64,000 nt of DNA from Dipylidium caninum (Eukaryota; Platyhelminthes; Cestoda; Cyclophyllidea; Dipylidiidae): the NCBI GenBank assembly GCA_017562135.1, contig QEYB01000713.1, positions 619,403-683,402 on the forward strand. The letters are read 5' to 3'. The translations under genes were made by a program, and so were the position numbers. This document shows positions 18,401 to 29,772 of the stretch, in pieces. The notes under the pieces are model-generated. The model saw nothing but the letters and a program-made list of their open reading frames with translations. It was not told the DNA's origin and searched no databases. The stretch's first letter is position 1. Every line of letters starts with the position of its first letter.

Positions 18401-21400
18401 AAAAATTTTCTTATCATCAATTGACTTTGCTAAACAATGTAATTGCCACTAATATTAATGCCTTCTTGCCAGCTTGAGAGAAACTTGCATGCCCCAATTT
18501 TGGAAACGTCTTATCTTTTGATGCAAAAACTGAATCAGTATTTGTTTTTTCAATTTTCATTTTTAAATTTTTGAACCTTCAAAAATTTTGCAAGGACAAA
18601 AACAATTCTTCACACTCCATGTGCTGAATTGAAATAAGCCTTTCTGCGATCTCCGATGTTGTTAGAAAAGGATCTTGCTCTAGCGTAGTTTTAATATCGC
18701 CGTCGATCAAAAGTGGTCAACCAGAAAATGCCTTCACAGAAAGGTCGAAACCACGTGCTTCGAGATTTTTTAACTATCTTCTCCACCTTCACCAAACACT
18801 TTCGACAAAATTTAAAAAGGCCGTAAAATTATTATAGGAGCCTTGCGGTAGATCAAACCCCTGTGGAGCATTGACTATGAACATTGAATATATTTTCCAG
18901 TGAGCACTGGAAAAACCGAAGTATTAAACGGATACTGAATAATGAGGAAATTCATCCATCCCAAACAGCAATATTCAACGAAAATAAGAGATGGTTTGAT
19001 GAAGAAGAATGATCTCGAATAGACAGTACGAAAAAGTTTTCTTTTAATTAACTTGTATTTTACTTTTTCTGTAAGGATTAAGGTATCAAGGGCTTCGGAT
19101 TTGCGTACTCATGAATATGTACGACAACGAAAAAAGTAAGGCAAATTGGAATTTTGCGAAGGTCTCAACGAATCATGTTCTGTGTGGAATGTCCTTTCCA
19201 TTACTAGCCAGACAACGGGATGACAGACCACCAACCACGATATCACAAGAAATGGCAAACAAAATATCGCTAAATTAATGTCCCCTGATGTGGCTGAAGG
19301 CAAGCAAAATTGAAAGCCATCGATGAAAAAAGCATTGTCACCAACCTGGATATTATCGATAATCGTTTTGGATGGATCCCACTTAGAGCCAACAGGGTTG
19401 GCAGCGGCCAGGATGGCGGTACGAGCATTCAACTGACAGAGAATACCAGCCTTCGCAATACTCAACGTCTGCTGTTCCATCACCTCATGCAGTACGGAGC
19501 GAGTGGAGTCGGTCATCTTGTCAAACTCGTCGATACAACATGTCCCGTTGTCGGCAAGCACTTTGATACCACGCAAGTAAAACATGATTATTAATAAAAA
19601 GCTTCCCCAATAAGACATAAAAGAAGGTGAATGAGTTAGAGAGTTAAGGAGAACAATAAGACATCTATGGGGTCCTCAAAAATAGCACATGGGCCGGCGC
19701 TATCTGAATAATTATTAATGAAACAAAAAGGATAGATTGTTAAGCGCATTAATTCGTTCCTACCTTTCAAAAAAAGTACATTTTGTCTACAATCGAAACA
19801 CACACGGGTAAAAGAGGCGGAATAATGGTCGATTCTGCTTCTCATATGCAAAAAGGATTTCCGTTAGCACACAAAAAGGTTTTAAAGGAATTTAAGACAG
19901 GCAATTGCGAAGGAAATTATCCCACTAAAAACTGCACCTTTAGTGATAAAAGAATTCAGATCCTCTAAGAGGGCTTAAACCCCTACCAGCAAGACAAGAA
20001 GGGAAGAGGCATTTGAGCCAAACATTAACATATACGCAAGTCAGTAGTATTCCGAGGACACGCGAGGACGAGAAATAATTACAAGAGCAAGTGAGTCATC
20101 ACAAGCCAAATGCATGGGCTCACAAGACCTTAATAAGCGGTTGAGGCTGTTGTGACGGCCCTTCCGAACGCAGTTGAGGGAATGAGGGTTACATAATGTA
20201 GCTAAAATTACTTTGACGAAAATAGGTCAAGTGAAAAACAGTTAGTAACACTATCTAAAAATGGGGTACTGTGCAGTTAAAATATGTGAGCAGAATAGCT
20301 CCAATAAAGGGCAGGATAAGATGTAGACATAAGCATTTAGCTGAAGAACAATCTATTTGAAATTTAATAGATCGTAGTTGGAGGTATAGAGGGATGCATA
20401 CTAATGACTAAAAAGGACATTTATTGAAAATAAAAAAGCCAGAAAGACTTGCCCAAAGCACCAGTTTGTAGTGAAAGCTGTCCCGTTTCGGGATCCTTGG
20501 TGACGTAAGCAGTCAAACCAACAGCTGAGCTACCCTTGCCAGACGTGTATTGACCTCGAGGAGAGATGTTATAGACGTACTGCAATATTTGGGATTTTGA
20601 GGTTCCAGGGTCTCCACACAGAAGAATGTTAATTTCCGATCGGAAGTTTCCTCTACCCTTAGATGCGAAGTCTTTCCGCGTGCCACCAAAAAGCTTAATC
20701 GAAAATTAAAAAAAAAGATTCGTGAGCCATCAAGGCGCTTTAGGTTCGTTTGCCCCAATAGGTGTCCTGATTAATGAGCGAGGTGCCGAGAGCCACACCC
20801 GGTGGAGTTGAAAAGGTTGTTAAGAACAAGAAAGAATAATCGTTATCCTCAAATATATAGATGAAAAAAAAGAACCACTAAGTTTCCCAGGTATTCTTCC
20901 TTTTTAAGAAAAAGAATAACAGGTTTTTAAATGTCTAATGGCATAAAAAATTGATGTCCTAAATCAAAGAGTATGGAGGTTTAAACCAGGATTACCAGAT
21001 ATCTAGGAGAATATATTCAACCACAAGCACGTAGACAAGCAATGCATTGAAGGAAACCAGCCAAGAAAACTAGTCTCCAAATTATTACTGATTTGATGGC
21101 AACCCCATATCTACGTTAGTTACGGAGAGCAAAGAAAAAATGCTTCAAAATGATGTCGTTGATGGTGTCGATTATTCGCAATTTGTAGCATAGTCACTAA
21201 ATTTTTAAAACGTAATTTAGGAAGACAGCATATCCTACCCACTTGTAAAAGAATGCCTTTTTTCACATCCTCATTTTCATAAATGCTGGGGGCAATGGCT
21301 GCAGACAATCGCTCGTAGAGGTCAGGTTTCTTGGAGAGAGCAATAATTTGTTGTATGCGTTCCTCACTCAGGTGTCGTAAAGCAGTGGATGTAGAATCCT

Positions 21401-23465
21401 CAGACGAATCTCTCATTCTATTTTCGCTTTCCTCGTCATCGACGAACAGGCGCCCCGACAAGGCTTTCCTAGGCGTGATGAAATTAATCCAGGGAGTTAT
21501 ACTCTGCCCTACAGTATTGTCAAACAATTAGGACATAAAAAAGCCCCAAGGAGAATTGAAACTAACCGGAAATGAGAAAAGTGGAAACAAGGGGATTAGG
21601 ACCGAAAAATTTTGTATCAGGATGGATCACCTTCTTATAAATGCATGAATAATCTATGCTGTTCTAAGCCCTAAATGCTGAAATTAATGAAGCGAACCTC
21701 AATTGAAGTTTAATTAACTTGAACACAACTCGAAAAATATCGGACAGCCAAAGCAAACAAGAGTTTTCCAACGTTTAACAAAATAAATTATTGAAAGCGC
21801 ACACGAGAGAAAATATTGAGTCAGGTTCCTGAAGCGAATCCAATTAATTAACACATATCAAACAACCATGTGTATTACAAGCACAATTCTGGGATCAGAA
21901 TTGAAAAAAAAACAACATGCAATCAAGGGGAAATGAAAGACAAAGTCAGATACCTGAAGTGGAGTACATCGATATATGTCTTATAGACGGCCTTTAAAGT
22001 TCTCATGCGATTAGAAAGTTTGAGAGGCACAGCCCTGTATATCCCGGTCACGCATACTCGATCACCAGGCTTCACTTTGTCCACAAGGTCCTCGTGAGCG
22101 TATAATGCGACAGTATGTGGCGTCTGACTAGCTGGCATGTCCTCTGGCGCTTCCTGCCATAAATGCCAACATTCTTCATTATAACTCGAATACAATTAGT
22201 CAATAATGGAAACTGATAACGAAATTAACCTGTAATTTGATGAGTTGCTTATCCACAAAAAGACATCGGTTATGCTGCAGTTGGGCAGTATGCGCGGCGT
22301 GGCAACGACCACATGCGGAAGGCTCCGCTACTCGTCCGCGTTCACACACGATGCTTGACATAGCACCACAGACAGAACATCTAAACTCCGCTCGCATCAT
22401 CTCGGGAATGAGATTAGAGAGGCGGATGACAAGCCCCGTTATGGATACAAGCTGGTCCAAATCCTCGGGATCCAACTCACGAAGAAACCGAGATTTGCCG
22501 CTATTGAATGGACGAATCTGAAATAAGAAAAAGTCATGGGTACGCAAGTTAACTAATGTCTGAAAGTTTAAACGCAGCTCGCCTGCAGTGGCTTTTCCGG
22601 TCTAGCATTCCGGAACCGATCAAGAAAAAGGGCATGAAGAGAAGCGTCGCAAGCAGGGATAACTTCCTTCGGAAACGTGATGAGCTGATTGTAGAGTTCA
22701 AGTTGTGCTTCCCGCAGATGCTGGCAGTCGACGTCCAAAGTGGTACTCCCTGACAATGCCATATCCTCCATTCGTTGCAGATAAAGCGGTCGATTGGGAT
22801 CAAGCGGTACTCCCGTAGTCAGACCCGGTTGTCCTCTTAGATCATTCATAGTGTAGGTAAGGAGAAACCGTTTGAAATACTCCATCACTTTAGAAATATT
22901 TACGTTAGTGCCCCAGATTACAGTCTGTTAAGAAAGAACATACATTTTAAACCCGCACGATGCTCAGATTACAAGATAGGAAAAACTCACCTGTGCATTA
23001 GGCTCCGTAGAAGATCCAGCTTCGGTATTTAAGGATGATACAGGACCAAATGCAGCAAAGTGGGCTCGTGGAGTGCCCCCCTCATTAACTCCGGGTCTAA
23101 CTGAACTTACTGTATCACCAACGTGACCACTCGCCATACTAGACATATCGCTATAGGAGAGGGGGCTACCAGGATCAACTTCAGAGGTTCGTAGACCAGA
23201 ACGGAGATCCTCGAAGTAAAGTGCAAATCAATATCAAGCCACATTTATGTACACGAAGGTAGGAACGTAGACTCACAACATCGGACTGCTCCTCTACACC
23301 GTTTTGTCTACTGCAGTCCGAAGGGCCGTTGTTTATAGTTTCATTTGTTTCGACATCGAGTTGAGCTGCAGATGAAAATAAGTCAGCTGATGGCGGTTCG
23401 CTCGCTGGCGGACCTGATTCATCATCGGAACGATGTCTATTTTGATGAGAATCTGGACCAGACAT
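15497..23465 (-). CDS. MCM4: DNA replication licensing factor MCM4 (12 exons, full length)
   Basis: MCM4 is one of six subunits of the MCM2-7 helicase loaded at replication origins in the nucleus. On the minus strand the exons are 23277-23498, 22991-23209, 22583-22924, 22230-22517, 21954-22153, 21243-21468, 20453-20693, 19346-19560, 17866-18105, 17451-17543, 16684-16870 and 15497-15723. All phases agree. From the ATG at 23465 this gives about 888 residues, against 863 in human. A C4 zinc finger (CSVC...CGRC) spans residues 297-322, Walker A GDPGTSKS is at 515-522, Walker B CCIDEF at 576-581 and the arginine finger SRFD at 647-650. [17 protein letters not shown] and the winged-helix C-terminus follow. 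The N-terminus is low-complexity and Ser/Pro-rich, as usual for MCM4. The exons at 22583-22924 and 20453-20693 end at GC rather than GT donors. The frame is open 33 bases upstream of the ATG to an acceptor-like TTTTAG, so a further 5' exon or trans-splice site is possible. Confidence 0.95.
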
Positions 23466-23498
23466 CGTTATGTCGGAATTATCTCCAGTGGTGTCAGC

Positions 23499-25631
23499 CT
23501 AAAATCCGGTTAAAATGACAAACCAAAAGATCATCTAACATGACAGGGTAGACAGCCTACAAACTCCTACATGAAATACGCAGGGTATATGTTGCAAAGT
23601 TTTTAAAAAGACGTTTATTAGGCCCAAAGTACATCAGTGTTACACAAAATTAGAAAATTCGTGTCAGTAATAAGATTTAACTACAATTGAAGTATGGTTT
23701 ACGCGTGTTACTAAACTTCGTACGTTGAGCTTTGCGGTATTGCGCCCAAGCGTAATCGAACAGAAGAGTCGGGAAACCAACCAGCCGCTTTAACCAAACG
23801 GCCTGTTCGACGAGTTCAGAAAAACACTACTGAAAATGGTAAAGCATGGAATACAACGTAATCATGCAAGCACATAGAAAGCGAACAAATTTGATTGATT
23901 GAGGGTCTACGGACATCGGCAAAAGGAAGTCATCATGACATTCTGGAAAGATAACTAATTACAAATAAAAAGATTTACCATCATTTAGTCCTTGCAGTTA
24001 CAAAAGCGTGTGCTTGATAGAAATAGTCTGAATAAACTTTCTGGAAGTCTTTGTACCCCATTCCTACCTCTCGCACACCAGTTCTTTTGCCTTGGGGATT
24101 ATGCGATATCCGAAGTCCTCAACGATGTCCACACAATCCTTCAACCTTAACAAATGCGATCATAGACTATCCGTCATCCTCAATAGAAAACTCTTATTGA
24201 GATCCGTCGTGAATACCCTAAGATAAATTGTTCAACCAAGAAAATAATATGCCACCATTCTGAAAACTTGTTGTGAGACACCATGTCACAAAGTTCGAGA
24301 TGACTAATAATCTGACCCGATGAGCATTATACCACTTTGTGGAAATAAGCACACATGGGCATTACCTTGCTCCGAATAAGTCGATCGAACGATACGAAGA
24401 TAAATAGCCTTAAGAAATTAGTAAGGACGAAGTAAATGTTATACTTGGTATTCTGAGGTAGCTTGTCCGAAATACATCATCATAAATTTCGTAGTTCCTT
24501 CGCACAACGGGAAATGGGATAACTTTTACTTTCCTGTAGGGCTCCCGTATCCAACGATTTATCCTATATTGTGTTTAACGTCGATATTCACCGAATCTAG
24601 GCTGAGGACATACGAGATAACGACTAATTAGGCAAATTGCCTCCTGCGCGCTTTTGTATTCTTTCTTCGTAAGTTAAGCCAATCAAATAGGAACATTCAC
24701 CAACAAAACCGGGGGTAAAATATTGACAGTGAAGTTGCCTGCTTGTCGCTCGGGACGAGGTGGGATTAAACACTTGAGTTCCAGGCGAGTTGGGAGTGCG
24801 GGAAAAGCTATGATGCAGAAGGGCGGACGAACACTTGAGGAACGTCGACGTTAACACCCGGTGGAATTGGGCGCGTACTATGGGACGCCGTGCACTCCCC
24901 ATTGCTGTTAGGCTCACAGGCAAGCCGCCTAACCGTGTTAAAATGTTCACTAGAATGAAAACAGCATCCGCGCACGAGTAGATAACGAAATAGTGCGTGA
25001 GCGGAAGCCACAGCCAAAGCATGTGTGAGGAACTGTCATCTTCCGGACAAGATCCGCATACACGACACACTGAATGTTACTTTCATATCCGTGGCTTCAC
25101 TGCTCACATCGTCGGTAATATGACAAACGGGGGACCGGAGCTACGCGTGGAGTTAAAATCGCCTCGTTTTGAGCGGATTGAGAACCACCTACTCGTGTGC
25201 AATAGATTTTATATTTATTATGCAACTAAACACGGCAGCCAAGTGAGACAGCCCTATCTGATGACGTTTGGGAATCACCCGCTACCCTATTGAGAACTAA
25301 TCCGAAAAAGGCAAGTTATCCAGTACCCTAGGGCAAAACTCAATACTACCAGCCATACAATGAATCTGAAAAACCGCATCTGGAAGCCGCTGAATTACCA
25401 CGGACGGGTCTGACGTAACTAGCGGACCCCACCGGGGCCCAAACTGCGGAAAGACGAGGGCACGACTCGACATTCCGGGCGACTAACACTTTCTACTCAG
25501 GGTTTTTAGTGCTGGAGAGATTCAACAGATTATAGAACCAATTCCACAGTAGCAGACGCAAAGAAACCTTGAAGTACCGAACGTTAACCCAAAAAGTGAA
25601 ACAGAGGACAAAAAATCCACAAAACATATAT
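23499..25631. other. MCM4 upstream region; no gene recognised
   Basis: This interval lies upstream of MCM4 and downstream of RPS29, both on the minus strand. The ORFs at 24624-25070 (minus) and 24997-25293 (plus) overlap each other antisense and carry no motif I recognise. A GC-rich segment lies at about 24620-25480. The segment near 23720-23815 has a tRNA-like D-arm and T-loop on the minus strand but no matching acceptor stem. Confidence 0.45.
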
Positions 25632-25802
25632 TTAGTCCAGTTTCTTGAAACCAATAAGGGTGCAATATTGGCGGAAGCACTGACGACACATGTTTAGGCC
25701 GTACTTGCGGATGAGACCGTGCCTGTTGGAGCACACACGGCAACAACGACTTCCTTGGCCGCAAGTCTTAGGGTGGGAATGGTTTATCGTATCGAAGCCC
25801 AT
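25632..25802 (-). CDS. RPS29: 40S ribosomal protein uS14 (RPS29)
   Basis: The minus-strand frame encodes exactly 56 residues, the same length as human RPS29. It begins [19 protein letters not shown] and contains [19 protein letters not shown] followed by RQCFRQY and a C-terminal GFKKLD. The two CxxC pairs (residues 21/24 and 39/42) form the zinc site that holds this small protein in the head of the 40S subunit. The coding part is one uninterrupted exon. No canonical AATAAA is evident in the 150 bases past the stop, so a variant signal is probably used. Overlapping open frames on the same strand at 25522-25764 are shadows in another register. Confidence 0.96.
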   Translation of the reverse strand: MGFDTINHSHPKTCGQGSRCCRVCSNRHGLIRKYGLNMCRQCFRQYCTLIGFKKLD

Positions 25803-28370
25803 CTTTAAAATGAAATAATGATTAGTGGAACCCCAGTAAATAATAAATAAGTAATAATAACAAATAATAAAGGGGCATATGAAGAACGCTTAAGGCCTAT
25901 CAGGGTACTGCAAAAGCTCAAAAACGCACGATGCGGCGGTACCTAGAGCGTTCGCACGAAGCCACCGCCGAGGCCCCAAGTAAATAATAAAACAATCACC
26001 GTGGAATTTTAATGAAAAATCTTTGGGTAAGATAAAACCTAAAATATAATTTGCGTAATTACACGGTTATTATTGTAGAGTATGCCTTTGGCCGTTATTC
26101 AAATTTAACTTGTTTTATGACCAAATTCATTGTACACTGAGGTACTTTAAAGGCATCTTTGATATCTGCATATAACCACTTCAGCGGCAAGATGATATTA
26201 ACCTCTAACCCTGGTCACCACGTATGGAAGTGTTGCGACCCACTGGCAGCTAACTGTGGGCCTCTGAAGCAGCGCCGTTTTCTCTTAAAATCCCGAATAA
26301 ACCTCTTTTTTCCACCCGAGCCTTGTCTTCGTAATGAACGGAACAAAAAGGCCGTATGGCAATGTTTCACAGATACTTATCTCTTTTTGGGAAGAAGTGT
26401 CATAAGAGCTCATAGATCCACGAGCTTTTACTATTTTCAGACTGCTCGGATCAGATGAAAATACACCAATGGTGAGTTAAGTTTACATAATATGCTAAAT
26501 GCATGCCTTATAAAATATTCTGCCGTCTTATTGTATGACATATAACAAGCAGTGGAATAATTATTTCACACTCGTATCTGTAAATGAAATGAAAATAGTA
26601 CTATTATGGGGCGAATTTTTAAATCTGATTCTTGCCATCTCTTGTCGTCACTCCTACATATCACCCAATTGAATATTCCTCACACCCTAATGCTCTTATT
26701 TGTATCAGAATAGTTCTCATGCTGTATTGTTTTCGTAATACTTTAGCCAATCTGTCATAAATTTGTTTTTCCTCAACATATTGACTAGTAACGTCCTAAA
26801 TGGAAGCAGTAGTTGTACTACTGCCTTCCGCAAGCAATTTTACTTAAATTAAAAAATCCCTCCCTTTTTAAATCTTGCATTAAAGGGGAATACTTGGTGC
26901 TGGTATACTTTTCCGTTGCTCAGTTAGAATGGGAAAAGGTGGCTACTGCATACAATGAAATGAATAAAAGTTGCAGTCGTGTTCACGCAGTACATTAACC
27001 ACATGAAGAACCAATTTAAAAGCAAACTCACAAGCCACATCAACAATCACAATGGAAATACACTATTCCAAATGCAATTCATGACCACTATCTTCGCCGA
27101 AGTGCACAAGTGTCTAAATTGGCCTATATTCGTGTCTAATGGAAGGGAGAAGTTTAAGACTTGCGTACCATGATGCCATTGCCATGGAGGTGGCGATGAA
27201 ATAATTCGGTGGCTGCGTTAACTAATGTAAAGGTGGGTGCAGTCCCACTGCCCACTGTAATTGCCAACTACATTCCCTCCGCTTCGAAATGAGCGATTGG
27301 GGAAGAAATAGAACAGGACCTCCACCGTGTTCCACACATGTCACGGTTTGATAGCTCAAATGCGAGTAAGTCAAAGGAAGGTGGCTAACTGAGCATGACA
27401 AGGCGCCTTCACAATATACGACTTCTCCTAAAGGCCACACAAACATTTCGCCTTGTCTCCGCTGTGCCGTCGACTCGTGGTGTATTGCAAGAGTTTGTTT
27501 TTCTTCATTCAGTAAGGCTACAATTTTTTTTTTTTTTTTGGGGGGGGGTTTGGGATAAAGCAGTCTCCTCTACGTCTTGTCGGCTGTTTAGAGAGTGACG
27601 CATGCGATTTGAGTGAAGTAATTGTACGCACGGACGCCTTTACTGCGGAGTCCAGACTGCACTGAAGTACACGCATAAAGTGGTTGCAAACCGCCGAGAA
27701 GATCACAAGCCCTGCAGAGGTATAAGGGAAGAAAGTGAGCTCTCCCTTCCAGATCGTGTGAACTTCTGCTCTGGTTGTTTGCTTCGATGAGCATGGTAAA
27801 GAGGGATCGAGAGAGAAACGTTGTCACAGTTGTATTTTAGGGTTGTCTTAGCGAGTCACAAGACGCTGATTTCCCGATTTTCTCTCCTTCGCGAGGTGGT
27901 TTTTGGCGTCCAGCCTAAGCTGGCCGATTGGCTTAGGGGTCTCCTACGCGGTGCGTCCGAAACAGATACACTCATCTTAAGGCGTGGTGGCACTTTGTGT
28001 CGTCCCTGACACGCACGGAACCTTGGTTGATGGCGTGCCACTCCTCTCACCACCCCACATGCCAGCACGATACGTGTGAATGGCGAAGTGAAGAATGCGG
28101 TGGGTTGAGAAGCGAGGAGTGGGCAAATTTGCTCAGAATGGGATGCTTGCTGTTTCAGGTGTATTTCCCTTAGTCCCACTGTCAGCCGTCATCTCTTACG
28201 TCCCTGCCCTACACTTCACACCCACAGTTAATTGGTGAAGCAGAGGAGGTGGACGCTAACAACCAATGCAGCTGACCAAGTCCCCTAGTAGCCAAGGCTA
28301 CGCAATTTAACACTTGCCTATCCCTAACTTTACCTCTTTGAGCGAAATACACCACAAGTTTGTAGTCACC
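25803..28370. other. Upstream region of RPS29 and a gene-poor interval
   Basis: Immediately upstream of RPS29 there are two near-identical 17-base direct repeats (near 25836 and 25978, of the form CCCCAGTAAATAATAAA) that bracket a GC-rich segment able to form a GGCGGT/ACCGCC hairpin. This may be the RPS29 promoter. Further on I see AT-rich sequence to about 27200 and then more GC-rich sequence, with short ORFs that show no domain or splice context. Confidence 0.4.
27524..27548. repeat. T16-G9 homopolymer junction
   Basis: Sixteen T are followed directly by nine G. Such tracts are unstable and error-prone in assemblies. Confidence 0.95.
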
Positions 28371-28503
28371 TCATCATCCTCTTCCTCCTCTCCATTCACT
28401 TACTCTCCCTCACTCTGGTCCTCCTCCTCCTCCTCCTCGATCTCCTCGGTCTCCTCGGTCTCCTCCTCCACCTCGGTATTCTCCTCCCCCTGCGGCTACC
28501 TCC
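28371..28503. repeat. CT/TCC-rich microsatellite
   Basis: This polypyrimidine tract is built on TCC with TCTCCTCGG variants. It lies about 190 bases left of duplicated cassette copy A. Copy B is likewise bounded by GGA/TCC tracts at 57093-57145 and at the window end. Confidence 0.9.
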
Positions 28504-29028
28504 TCTCTCACCTAGGCGACATTTCATTTTTTTTTGCAAAAACCACAAGTAGTGCGTAATTAACGGAAGCAGCAAAATGAGGGTTGGCACCTAATGCTTA
28601 TTCCTTCGTTCAAGTCAATGCGACAAAGACGGTTGTTGAGCATTCAGACTACGTATTTTGTGAGTGCTCGTGCTAGTGTGCGTGCACATTGAGTCCCATG
28701 GGCGTACGAAAGGCAAATGGAGGACTAACACAATGGAACTGCCTCGTCTTAAGCGCAGAGGGGGCAACTTATGAGGGGAAGAAAATAGACATTTGGATGC
28801 GAATACAAGAGAGGAAAATGGAAGTGGTGCCATGAATAGCGTTCATTGCCTCTCAGATTCCATGCTACGTCGGATGTGCCACGCAGCCTCATGGGGGGCG
28901 GAAAGAGATGGAGGCTTGAACGAGCAGTGTGTGCCCTCGAGAACAAACACAATCGACTGTGCGTACACGGGGTGAGCCTCAGGACTACCCCGCACGAACT
29001 CATTTGGTGTAGCGCCTCACCAGCCCTC

Positions 29029-29035
29029 TATAAAA
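29029..29035 (+). promoter_or_regulatory. TATA box of the secreted-protein gene (copy A)
   Basis: TATAAAA lies 55-61 bases upstream of the ATG and is followed by GG. The same element with the same flanks is found in copy B at 59432-59438. The spacing predicts transcription starting near 29060. Confidence 0.65.
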
Positions 29036-29089
29036 GGCCTCGCGTTTACTCTGTTCAAATTCACTTCAAAGTAGGCACGAGGAGCCATC

Positions 29090-29398
29090 ATGCGGTGTCT
29101 TGTCCTTCTCCTGCTCACCACAAATGCCATTCTTGCATCTGCCAGCAACGCGGTCGAAAGGGCTGAGGGGAGGAGCGATCCACAATGGCCTTTGATGCTG
29201 AATATGAGGCGTTTAAAGAGCACAGTGATGTTGCAGCGAGCAGACAGGAAACTAACATTTTCCATGCCCTCGGAAGGGGATGCATTCGATAGAGAAGTTC
29301 CCTCCACCATACCTCCGGAAACTGAGGCTCGAGACAATTTGACCAAGGAGTTCGCAGAAGAAGAAGAATCGGATGAAGAGGAGAGTAATGACAGCTAA
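29090..29398 (+). CDS. Putative secreted acidic peptide, 102 residues, unknown family
   Basis: The ORF starts with a textbook signal peptide (MRCLVLLLLTTNAILASASNA, cleavage likely after residue 19 or 21). The mature part is about 81 residues without cysteines, with a basic middle (residues 40-54), one N-glycosylation sequon at Asn83, and a strongly acidic tail from residue 87 to the end. A TATA box lies about 58 bases upstream and an AATAAA about 370 bases downstream, so the transcript may be short and simple. A splice-acceptor-like TTTTTCCTTTAG lies 20 bases after the stop, so an alternative 3' exon cannot be excluded. I do not recognise the family. The ORF sits inside a duplicated cassette; the second copy (59494-59806) is frame-broken. 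Export from the cell is an inference from the signal peptide only. Confidence 0.6.
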   Translation: MRCLVLLLLTTNAILASASNAVERAEGRSDPQWPLMLNMRRLKSTVMLQRADRKLTFSMPSEGDAFDREVPSTIPPETEARDNLTKEFAEEEESDEEESNDS

Positions 29399-29766
29399 TC
29401 CTTATTTTTCCTTTAGCATGTATGGAGGAATGTGTGCTTCTAAAGCAGCGAGAAAGAGCCAATCAGAATGAAACAAATGAGTTAGCAGAAGGAGGACAAG
29501 ATAACAAAATTACCATGGAATCGAATCATAGTGACTTTGATCTTCTACTTCAGTTACTTCTATGGAGAATACGAAATCACGGACGGGATAGAAAAACCGA
29601 GTCGTCTCCTGTGGAAATTTGATGGCTCTAGGTCAAGCGAGGGCACGTCCTGGACCTCACACAAAGCCACTCCCTGTGTTCTACTTTTTTTTCAAATTGT
29701 CCACACACTTTCCCATTATTCCCTCAATGTTACAATGCCGCAAATCCAATCTTGTGTGATTAAAGT

Positions 29767-29772
29767 AATAAA
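29767..29772 (+). terminator. Polyadenylation signal of the secreted-protein gene (copy A)
   Basis: AATAAA within GTAATAAAGTGTG. The identical context occurs in copy B at 60516-60521. Confidence 0.6.

Noticed and set aside
23720..23815. Possible tRNA gene on the minus strand
   Set aside because: A D-arm-like GGCCG...TGGTTAA...GCGG and a GTTCGATT-like T-loop are present, but the acceptor stem does not pair and no anticodon loop of normal size forms.
24624..25070. 148-codon minus-strand ORF between RPS29 and MCM4
   Set aside because: It overlaps a plus-strand ORF of similar quality and has no domain, splice sites or poly(A) signal that would make it a gene.
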